Part shown: piece by piece, positions 1-5,646 of the stretch
How positions within the stretch are numbered: position 1 is the first letter of the stretch
How the letters are laid out: the number at the start of each line of letters is the position of its first letter
NCBI GenBank assembly: GCA_902494605.1
Contig: CABUUG010000120.1
Location: 1-5,646 of the forward strand
From: an uncultured Collinsella sp.
GTDB taxonomy: Bacteria; Actinomycetota; Coriobacteriia; Coriobacteriales; Coriobacteriaceae
Direction of reading: 5' to 3'
Length of the DNA stretch: 5,646 nucleotides
Notes under the pieces: generated by a model
What the model was told of the DNA's origin: nothing
Seen by the model: only the letters and a program-made list of their open reading frames with translations
Database searches by the model: none
Position numbers and translations under genes: made by a program

Positions 1-337
1 CATCGTCAACCTTGCGTTCGACTTCCCACTGATGTAGCTGCTCGGGACTCAGATACTTCTGTACATCGCCAGCATCGGCGACCATACTACGAAGCTTAAA
101 AATCTTGATAGTCCTTCCGCCTCTGCCGACGCGCTCTTGCGTATACATGGGGCTGCCGGGCGATTCGAGACTAATGAGCACGCACACGATGGCGATAGGA
201 ATAAGCAGCAGTACGCTCATCAAAAGACTGAACACCAGATCAAACAGCCTCTTAATAAAGCGGTAACCAAGCGTACCGCTCGGCTTAATCTCTTTAATAG
301 CTAGTGCATCCCCCATTGATGCACAGCTCTCTGTCAT
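1..337 (-). CDS. Bacterial sugar transferase (polyprenyl-phosphate sugar-1-phosphate transferase), 3' part cut by window edge
   Basis: The visible 112 residues match the start of the bacterial sugar transferase family (PF02397; WcaJ, RfbP and PglC type). These enzymes move a sugar-1-phosphate from a nucleotide sugar to undecaprenyl phosphate at the inner membrane, the first committed step of many capsule, O-antigen and exopolysaccharide pathways. Seen in sequence: a basic KRLFD motif (about residues 29-33), one hydrophobic segment (about 34-57), then SPGSPMYTQERVGRGG (about 59-75) and KIFKLRSMVADAG, a near-perfect copy of the family's SPGP...Q.R.G..G and K.RSM..DA signatures. The fragment ends in KVDD, where the family usually continues to DPR. 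There is no long N-terminal membrane bundle, so it is a short, single-helix type. The ATG at 337 has AAGG only about 3 bases upstream, so the GTG at 352 in the same frame is an alternative start. The gene lies 99 bases after the antiterminator gene and is probably co-transcribed with it. The sugar specificity cannot be told. Confidence 0.93.
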   Translation of the reverse strand, partial: MTESCASMGDALAIKEIKPSGTLGYRFIKRLFDLVFSLLMSVLLLIPIAIVCVLISLESPGSPMYTQERVGRGGRTIKIFKLRSMVADAGDVQKYLSPEQLHQWEVERKVDD

Positions 338-436
338 TTCCTTAGCAGCCACAGTCAAACCTACGTCCCCGTTCCCCAGGGATCCCCCAATCAGTAAATT
401 CAAAAATGCAAACGAATAGCTGGTGCAACGTCTCCC
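338..436 (-). promoter_or_regulatory. Intercistronic leader with G-rich stretch before the sugar transferase gene
   Basis: This 99-base gap separates the antiterminator stop from the sugar transferase start. Read on the minus strand it holds three runs of four or five G within 22 bases (388-384, 377-374, 370-367) and the self-complementary GGGATCCC (379-386). No clear promoter or T-run was found. In LoaP and RfaH systems the antiterminator acts through a leader or pause element ahead of the target genes, so this is a reasonable place for such an element. That role is inference only; no known element was recognised. Confidence 0.3.
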
Positions 437-1027
437 TTACGTTTTGCTGGGAACGTCCAACGCAAGCAGCTCCCTAAAAGCGGAGTCGCCTTCGCCCACG
501 TTTACCAGGCACCAGCGCTTATGACGGTCGATCTTCTTTACACGGGCCTCTTGCCCCACCAAAGGGCCCTGTTCTATGTGCAAAACGCCGTCTTCTATGC
601 GCGCAACGCTGTTGCGCACCACGCCGTCGTCGTCTAGCACGCTGCGGTACCAATCCTGTGCATCGTCCGGCATGGGCATATACGCCCGCTCCTTACTGCC
701 GGCGATGCGACAGCCAAAGCTCAACTGGGCCAAAGCCCTATCGAGCGCGGCGGCATCGTGCGTGGCGACGAAGAAATATTCCTTGTACATGGGTTTGGTT
801 TGGAGCGACCATGCGCCGTCCCGCTTAAACCAGAACTCCTTTTGCATCACAAAAGCGTCCTGCATCAGCTCGTGCGGGATAATGCGGCGGACCTTTTCAC
901 AGATCTCGCGCTCTTTACCGTTGGGGGTGTGGACCAGATACCAGCGGACACGGCCATGCTGGCTGTTGGTAGTGGTGCCGTTAAATGCGCCCGGCAGCTG
1001 CTCTTGACGCCGCGCCGTCTGTTCCAT
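437..1027 (-). CDS. NusG-family transcription antiterminator (LoaP-like), 196 aa
   Basis: This is a specialised NusG paralogue expected to bind RNA polymerase and let it read through terminators in a long polysaccharide operon. Residues about 28-115 form the NGN domain: it opens with RWYLVHTPNGKEREICEKV and contains KPMYKEYFFVAT, equivalent to the family's KP.FPGYVFV. Residues about 152-178 are a KOW motif with GPLVGQEARVKKIDRHKR. The KIDRHKR ending is, from memory, typical of LoaP and other polysaccharide-linked NusG proteins rather than housekeeping NusG. The neighbouring sugar transferase supports the role. I chose the ATG at 1027 because AGGGGG lies about 7 bases upstream. The same frame stays open to an ATG at 1144, adding 39 Cys-rich residues, but that ATG has no ribosome binding site and sits immediately after the -10 box, so it would need leaderless translation. 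Family confidence is high; the LoaP subtype is likely but unproven. Confidence 0.9.
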   Translation of the reverse strand: MEQTARRQEQLPGAFNGTTTNSQHGRVRWYLVHTPNGKEREICEKVRRIIPHELMQDAFVMQKEFWFKRDGAWSLQTKPMYKEYFFVATHDAAALDRALAQLSFGCRIAGSKERAYMPMPDDAQDWYRSVLDDDGVVRNSVARIEDGVLHIEQGPLVGQEARVKKIDRHKRWCLVNVGEGDSAFRELLALDVPSKT

Positions 1028-1032
1028 GTTCT

Positions 1033-1075
1033 CGCCCCCTCTTTTGGCTTTGCGATGCACGCAAATGCAGGGGCG
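1033..1075 (-). promoter_or_regulatory. Leader RNA hairpin that pairs the antiterminator gene's Shine-Dalgarno
   Basis: Two nested stems are visible in the leader read on the minus strand. The outer stem pairs CGCCCC (1075-1070) with GGGGCG (1038-1033), and the latter is part of the Shine-Dalgarno region. The inner stem pairs TTTGCG (1065-1060) with CGCAAA (1054-1049) around a 5-base loop. Pairing would hide the ribosome binding site of the gene starting at 1027. A regulatory role is inference; no ligand or protein partner is known. Confidence 0.4.
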
Positions 1076-1118
1076 TTTAGAACAGGCTTCTCGCTCGCAG
1101 CTAGGCGCAGTCGCAAAA

Positions 1119-1240
1119 GTACAGGTTTTTGTATCTTTCGACATAGGCCATTATACGAGCAATTAATCAGCGATTGCCCAGATTACGCAAAATGTACTGC
1201 CGGTAGATGTATCTCCATACCCCTCTACAAAAACCTGTAC
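1119..1240. repeat. Inverted-repeat pair flanking a promoter: candidate invertible segment
   Basis: GTACAGGTTTTTGTA (1119-1133) is repeated exactly as its reverse complement, TACAAAAACCTGTAC, at 1226-1240. Extending outward four bases (1115-1133 against 1226-1244) still matches 18 of 19. The arms enclose 92 bp that carry the antiterminator operon's only TATAAT-like -10 box. Arm length, spacing and promoter content match phase-variable invertible promoters recombined by site-specific invertases. The repeat is seen directly; inversion is inference, and no invertase gene lies in the window. An alternative is a pair of binding sites for one regulator. Confidence 0.65.
1150..1180 (-). promoter_or_regulatory. 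Promoter of the antiterminator-polysaccharide operon
   Basis: A perfect TATAAT (1155-1150, minus strand) is followed by GGCCT and then ATG at 1144, so transcription should begin at about 1143-1144. The -35 is weak: TGGGCA at 1180-1175 with 19-base spacing, or GGCAAT at 1178-1173 with 17. The promoter lies inside the inverted-repeat pair 1119-1240, so its direction would change on inversion. Confidence 0.6.
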
Positions 1241-1253
1241 CTTTTTGTGCAAC

Positions 1254-1282
1254 AAAAAAAAGCCGCTCAACCAGCGGCTTTT
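1254..1282 (-). terminator. Intrinsic terminator, second downstream of thrS
   Basis: A 10-bp perfect stem (1258-1267 with 1273-1282) has a 5-base loop and is followed on the minus strand by a run of eight T. The opposite strand ends in TTTTCTT, so it may also work weakly in the plus direction. It would stop thrS transcripts before the polysaccharide promoter, and would catch transcripts from that promoter if it were flipped. Confidence 0.85.
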
Positions 1283-1298
1283 CTTATTTCGGAATGAA

Positions 1299-1331
1299 AA
1301 AGGCGACTGCCCTTTGTGGACGGTCGCCTTT
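1299..1331 (-). terminator. Intrinsic terminator, first downstream of thrS
   Basis: AAAGGCGAC (1299-1307) pairs with GTCGCCTTT (1323-1331) over 9 bp with a loop of about 15 bases. On the minus strand the stem runs into five T (1301-1297). It begins about 22 bases after the thrS stop and forms a tandem pair with the hairpin at 1254-1282. Confidence 0.8.
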
Positions 1332-1353
1332 GTTACTTGTTGTGAAGTTTGCC

Positions 1354-3117
<1,764 letters not shown>

Positions 3118-3143
3118 GGGTATGTTTTCTCCTCTCGGATGCC

Positions 3144-3188
3144 TGATGCAAGTGTGTGCGATGCGCTCGGCGTTTTTGACTTGCATCA
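3144..3188. repeat. 10-bp inverted repeat over the thrS transcription start
   Basis: TGATGCAAGT (3144-3153) is matched exactly by ACTTGCATCA (3179-3188) with 25 bases between. The outer end touches the -10 box and the predicted start falls at about 3181-3182, inside the right arm. A transcript from this promoter would therefore carry only part of the stem. This makes a DNA-level operator more likely than an RNA hairpin, though read-through transcripts could fold it. No regulator is identified. Confidence 0.45.
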
Positions 3189-3215
3189 TTATAGGCAGGT
3201 TGCCTTGGTATACAA
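3188..3215 (-). promoter_or_regulatory. thrS promoter
   Basis: A perfect TATAAT (3193-3188) has TTGTAT (3215-3210) 16 bases upstream, a 3-of-6 match to the -35 consensus. The predicted start near 3181 gives a leader of about 64 bases with AGGAG before the ATG at 3117. That leader is too short for a T-box, the usual threonine-responsive control in many Gram-positive bacteria. Confidence 0.6.
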
Positions 3216-3216
3216 G

Positions 3217-3247
3217 CGCCCGCCGCACCTTAATGGCACGGCGGGCG
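3217..3247. terminator. Possible terminator between the zinc-ribbon gene and thrS
   Basis: CGCCCGCCG (3217-3225) pairs perfectly with CGGCGGGCG (3239-3247) around a 13-base loop. On the minus strand, where it would end the gene at 3345-3776, the stem is followed by CTTGT rather than a good T-run. On the plus strand it is followed by ATTTTCT. It abuts the thrS -35 region. It is likely a terminator, but of doubtful strength on the needed strand. Confidence 0.5.
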
Positions 3248-3344
3248 ATTTTCTACGCATGCTTCATCGTGTGGGGCAGGTTGCGTGTGTGGCTTGTGGC
3301 GCGTGCGGCGCCCGTGGCTTGCGGCCGGCCCGGCGATGGATGCG

Positions 3345-3776
3345 TTACTGGATGCGAGTTCGGCAGTAGGGGCAGACTTTCCAGTGCGCATCGAGCGGGC
3401 GATGGCAGCTGGGGCAGACGTTGCGAACCTGGGTATCGCACACCGGGCAGACGACGAAGTCCTTCTCGATGGGCGCGCCGCACTGCGGGCAGGTGCCGTA
3501 CTGGGCAAGCTGGCGCTCGCGCAGGGCCATGTCCAGCTCCTGCTCCTCGCGATCGGACGCGTAGGAGTGCGGGCGCAGGACCAGGTAGGCGATGAGGCCC
3601 ACAAACGGGATAAGGGCGATGATGCCCCATGCCACGTAGGCGCTGGCGCCGCGGCGGCGAGCGTCGATGAACACATAGACGACCGACAGCACATACAGGG
3701 CGATGATAAAGCCAACGAAGGCATAGACGACGCCCATAAGCTGCGGCGACATGAGCTCGGAGATGTACTTGGACAT
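3345..3776 (-). CDS. Membrane protein with two TM helices and a C-terminal double zinc ribbon, 143 aa
   Basis: The exact function is not recognised. Residues about 15-37 and 45-67 are strongly hydrophobic and give two membrane helices, separated by DARRRGAS. The second ends in IPFVGLIAYLVLRP, which resembles the N-terminal membrane segment of cardiolipin-synthase-like proteins (PLDc_N). A charged linker (about 74-92, rich in E and R) leads to four CxxC pairs at C96/C99, C110/C113, C121/C124 and C135/C138, the layout of a double zinc ribbon able to bind two zinc ions. The ATG at 3776 has AAAGG 8 bases upstream; the frame extends to 3821 without a better start. The gene stands alone: thrS downstream has its own promoter and the neighbour to the right is divergent. 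No clear promoter was found. A membrane-anchored role in regulation or protein interaction is a guess from domains only. Confidence 0.85.
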   Translation of the reverse strand: MSKYISELMSPQLMGVVYAFVGFIIALYVLSVVYVFIDARRRGASAYVAWGIIALIPFVGLIAYLVLRPHSYASDREEQELDMALRERQLAQYGTCPQCGAPIEKDFVVCPVCDTQVRNVCPSCHRPLDAHWKVCPYCRTRIQ

Positions 3777-3872
3777 TACGGGTACCTTTCGGATTATTAA
3801 CAGTCCGGTCAAGTTTACCACGGGGTTTGTTTATATGGGACCACGGCTAGGGGCGGGGCTAGCGCGGACACA

Positions 3873-3938
3873 AACATCTCAATCTGTAACAGGTGGGAGC
3901 GGAATCCGGGTCTAGATGTTACAGATCGAGACAAACGG
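3873..3938. repeat. Palindromic repeat unit, copy 1
   Basis: TCTCAATCTGTAACA (3877-3891) pairs with TGTTACAGATCGAGA (3917-3931) with one T-to-C change, around a 25-base loop. The unit recurs 81 bp downstream with the same arms. There is no T-run after the stem and no coding context, so it looks like a dispersed REP-like or miniature element rather than a terminator. Confidence 0.8.
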
Positions 3939-3953
3939 AGGACCAGCCAGACT

Positions 3954-4019
3954 AACATCTCAATCTGTAACATCTGGAACCCAAATCCTCGTCTAACTGT
4001 TACAGATCGAGACGAACGG
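3954..4019. repeat. Palindromic repeat unit, copy 2
   Basis: Both arms (3958-3972 and 3998-4012) are identical to those of copy 1, including the T-to-C deviation from perfect symmetry. The 25-base loop differs at about ten positions. Flanks AACA at the left and ACGG at the right are also shared. Arms conserved against a varied loop suggest the stem is what is maintained. Confidence 0.8.
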
Positions 4020-4137
4020 TTGCCGCAGTTGTCGGTAGACGAGGTTGTCGACGCTGCCGGGGTCTCCACTCGCCTGCCGTTGGCGGGTGCTGCGGGGCTG
4101 TTCGCCGCATTGCCGCCGCGCTGGGGGCGTGCAGACC

Positions 4138-4152
4138 ATAGGATAGTCCTAT
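4138..4152. promoter_or_regulatory. Palindrome ATAGGA-N3-TCCTAT upstream of the flavoprotein operon
   Basis: The 6-bp arms 4138-4143 and 4147-4152 are perfectly complementary around TAG. The site lies 32 bases before the GTG start and shares one base with the next palindrome. It is likely an operator or part of the promoter; the binding protein is unknown. Confidence 0.4.
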
Positions 4153-4166
4153 TGACAGCCTGTCAA
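4152..4166. promoter_or_regulatory. Palindrome TTGACAG-C-CTGTCAA, candidate operator
   Basis: A perfect dyad with 7-bp arms (4152-4158, 4160-4166) around a single C, 17 bases before the GTG start and just ahead of the GGGAGG ribosome binding site. Size and position fit a dimeric repressor site controlling the operon. A further TGACAG half-site occurs at 4185-4190 inside the gene. No regulator is identified. Confidence 0.5.
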
Positions 4167-4183
4167 CTCGTCTGGGAGGCACT

Positions 4184-5638
4184 GTGACAGAAACGTTTGA
4201 TATCGCGATTGTCGGCGCGGGCATCACCGGATGCGCCATCGCGCGGCAGCTCGCGCGATTTGACCTTTCCATTTGCGTGGTCGAGGCGGCTAACGATATT
4301 GCGCTGGGCGCGTCGAAGGCCAACGGCGGCCTGGTACACGCCGGCTACGATCCGGCGCCGGGCACGGTTAAGGCGCAAGTCAACGCTCGTGGTTGCGAGC
4401 TGTACGGTACGTGGGCGCAGGAGCTGGGCTTTCTGTTCTGCCGCACCGGATCCATGGTGCTGGGCTTTAACGACGAGGACCGTGCGCAGCTGGAAAAGCT
4501 GCGCAGCAACGGCCTTGCCAACGGCGTGCCCGAGCTGTCGATCGTCGGACCCGACCGCATCCACGAATTAGAGCCGCGCGCCAGTGCCGATGCAACGTGC
4601 GCGTTGTGGTGCCCCTCGACTGGGTTTGTCGACCCGTTTGAGGTTGCCATCGCCGCGCTGGAGAACGCCGTTGCCAACGGGGTGACGTTTATGCGGTCTG
4701 CGCCGGTGGAGGCGATTGAAGTCGCGGGCTCGGGCGACGACGCGCGCTTTACGCTGGTGACGCCCGCAGGCGAAGTACGTTGCCGTTACCTGATCAACGC
4801 CGCGGGCAACGGCGCCGCCGTCATCTCGCATATGGCGGGCGCCGAGGAGTTCCAGATGGTCTGGCGTCAGGGCAACATCGTGGTGCTGGACAAGGAGCCG
4901 CGCACGCTCATGCCGCTCTACCCCGTGCCGACGCCGGTGTCGAAAGGCGTTATCGTGACGGGCACCGTGCATGGCAACACCGTGATCACCGCCACGGCTG
5001 CCGTGCGCGAGCCGGGCGACACGCAGACCTATGCGAGCGATGTGAACGCGCTGCTGACCGGCGCGCGCAAACTGGTGCCCGATCTGGACACGCGCCGCGT
5101 GGTGCGCGCATTTGCCGGCGGGCGTCCGGTCATTCAGGGAACAAACGACTTCTTTATTGGACAGTCGGCCGTGGTGCCGGGGCTTTTCCAGGCGGCGGGC
5201 ATTCAGTCGCCGGGTGTGGCGAGCGCGCCGGCCATTGCCGAGCGCATGGAGCAGGTACTGCGCGACGCCGGCGTGGCCCTGCGCGAACGTGCCGATTGGG
5301 ACCCGATCCGCCATGCGCCGGACGACTTTGACCGCGCGCCGCTTGCGCGCAAGGAGGAGCTCATCGAGTCCGATCCCACGTGGGGACAGATTGTCTGCCG
5401 CTGCGAGACGGTGCCCGAGGCCGAGATCGTGGCCGCGATTCAACGCCGCCCGGGCGCGGTTTCGGTCGAGGGCGTCAAGCGCCGCTGTCGTGCCGGCATG
5501 GGACGGTGTCAAAGTGGCTTTTGCCAGAGCCGCGTGGTTGCGATCCTTGCCCGCGAGCTGGGCTGCGACCCCAGCGAGGTATTACTGGAGGACGCCGGCT
5601 CCTGGCTGGTTGAGGGACCGTTGAAGGGGGTGCGCTAG
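4184..5638 (+). CDS. GlpA-like FAD-dependent oxidoreductase with C-terminal BFD [2Fe-2S] domain, 484 aa
   Basis: A DAO-superfamily flavoprotein related to anaerobic glycerol-3-phosphate dehydrogenase subunit A and to the COG0579 (LhgO-like) group; the substrate is probably glycerol 3-phosphate or another 2-hydroxy compound. Seen: an FAD-binding GAGITG near the start (G11, G13, G16); ASKANGGLVHAGYDPAPGTV (43-62), a family signature; INAAGNGA (204-211), the second FAD contact; and AAGIQSPGVASAPAIAE near 337-353. Residues about 400-455 form a BFD-like [2Fe-2S] domain with likely ligands C405 and C407 (VCRCE) and C442 and C447 (GRCQSGFC). E. coli GlpA is longer (about 540). GTG at 4184 is chosen for GGGAGG 4 bases upstream and for placing GAGITG at residue 11. 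The next gene begins one base after the stop, so translation is probably coupled. In Firmicutes and relatives such genes often precede a pyridine-nucleotide flavoprotein and a DUF1667 protein, together passing electrons to a common acceptor. Family is sure; substrate is not. Confidence 0.92.
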   Translation: MTETFDIAIVGAGITGCAIARQLARFDLSICVVEAANDIALGASKANGGLVHAGYDPAPGTVKAQVNARGCELYGTWAQELGFLFCRTGSMVLGFNDEDRAQLEKLRSNGLANGVPELSIVGPDRIHELEPRASADATCALWCPSTGFVDPFEVAIAALENAVANGVTFMRSAPVEAIEVAGSGDDARFTLVTPAGEVRCRYLINAAGNGAAVISHMAGAEEFQMVWRQGNIVVLDKEPRTLMPLYPVPTPVSKGVIVTGTVHGNTVITATAAVREPGDTQTYASDVNALLTGARKLVPDLDTRRVVRAFAGGRPVIQGTNDFFIGQSAVVPGLFQAAGIQSPGVASAPAIAERMEQVLRDAGVALRERADWDPIRHAPDDFDRAPLARKEELIESDPTWGQIVCRCETVPEAEIVAAIQRRPGAVSVEGVKRRCRAGMGRCQSGFCQSRVVAILARELGCDPSEVLLEDAGSWLVEGPLKGVR

Positions 5639-5639
5639 G

Positions 5640-5646
5640 ATGGCGG
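5640..5646 (+). CDS. Start of the next operon gene (only 7 bases visible)
   Basis: An ATG at 5640 follows the TAG stop of the flavoprotein gene by one base. AAGGGGG (about 5624-5630) gives a good ribosome binding site inside the previous gene. Only Met, Ala and one base are visible. From the usual order of this operon type, a second FAD/NAD-dependent oxidoreductase (GlpB-like or pyridine nucleotide-disulfide type) is expected, but nothing in the visible bases shows it. Confidence 0.5.

Larger units (their letters stand above)
3777..4183. other. Divergent intergenic region of 407 bp
   Basis: It separates the start of the zinc-ribbon gene (minus) from the start of the flavoprotein gene (plus). 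It contains two palindromic repeat units (3873-3938, 3954-4019) and two abutting palindromes (4138-4166). The stretch 4020-4137 is GC-rich with no recognisable gene or RNA. No confident promoter was found for either flanking gene; TTGACC at 3812-3807 on the minus strand lacks a -10 at proper spacing. Confidence 0.8.

Noticed and set aside
338..436. RfaH-type ops or JUMPstart element
   Set aside because: The gap is G-rich, but I could not find the GGCGGTAGCGT core on either strand.
1119..1240. Inverted repeat read as a terminator or RNA hairpin
   Set aside because: The arms are 92 bases apart with a promoter and transcript start between them, so no transcript from that promoter contains both arms.
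3118..3181. T-box riboswitch upstream of thrS
   Set aside because: The leader from the predicted start is only about 64 bases, with no T-box consensus or antiterminator fold recognised.
3118..3228. N-terminal extension of thrS to an ATG at 3228
   Set aside because: The extension contains the -10 box and the leader, has no good ribosome binding site and does not resemble a TGS domain.
3873..4019. CRISPR array
   Set aside because: There are only two units, each internally palindromic over its whole length, with no regular repeat-spacer pattern and no cas genes.
4020..4177. Plus-strand coding-like stretch after the repeats (frame starting RLPQLSVDEVVDAAG)
   Set aside because: It has high third-position GC but no start codon, runs through the repeats upstream and matches nothing I recognise. 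A gene remnant cannot be excluded.
4152..4180. TTGACA at 4152 as a -35 box
   Set aside because: The expected -10 position (about 4175-4180) is the GGGAGG ribosome binding site. TTGACA is better explained as half of a perfect palindrome.
4568..5512. Minus-strand open frame of 314 codons opposite the flavoprotein gene
   Set aside because: It is rich in R, H and A with no family pattern, as expected for a GC-rich antisense frame.

Overview
The window looks like chromosomal DNA from a GC-rich gut actinobacterium of the class Coriobacteriia, most likely Collinsella or a close relative. The basis is the protein style, the high third-position GC in coding regions and the gene content. This is inferred from memory of the families; no search was run. 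Three units are visible.

Left (1-1240, minus strand): the head of a surface-polysaccharide operon. A NusG-family antiterminator of the LoaP type (437-1027) is followed by a membrane sugar-1-phosphate transferase (337 leftwards, cut by the window edge). The only TATAAT-like promoter found for this operon lies between two 15-bp perfect inverted repeats (1119-1133 and 1226-1240; 18 of 19 bases match when extended). This is the architecture of an invertible, phase-variable promoter, as known for Bacteroides capsule loci, where the first gene is also a NusG paralogue. I regard this as the most interesting signal in the window. The antiterminator mRNA leader can also fold so that its Shine-Dalgarno sequence is paired.

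Middle (1254-3776, minus strand): threonyl-tRNA synthetase without the N-terminal TGS domain (1354-3117). It ends at two tandem intrinsic terminators and starts from its own promoter, which is overlapped by a 10-bp inverted repeat. Upstream is a small membrane protein with two TM helices and four CxxC pairs (3345-3776), followed by a hairpin.

Right (3777-5646): a divergent intergenic region of about 400 bp holds two 66-bp palindromic repeat units exactly 81 bp apart and two abutting 15-bp palindromes that look like operators. These lead into a plus-strand operon. Its first gene (4184-5638) is a GlpA-like FAD oxidoreductase with a C-terminal BFD-type [2Fe-2S] domain. A second gene begins one base after its stop, at 5640, and is probably the partner flavoprotein.

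No tRNA, rRNA, CRISPR array, transposase or recombinase gene was found. If the promoter inverts, the enzyme must be encoded elsewhere.
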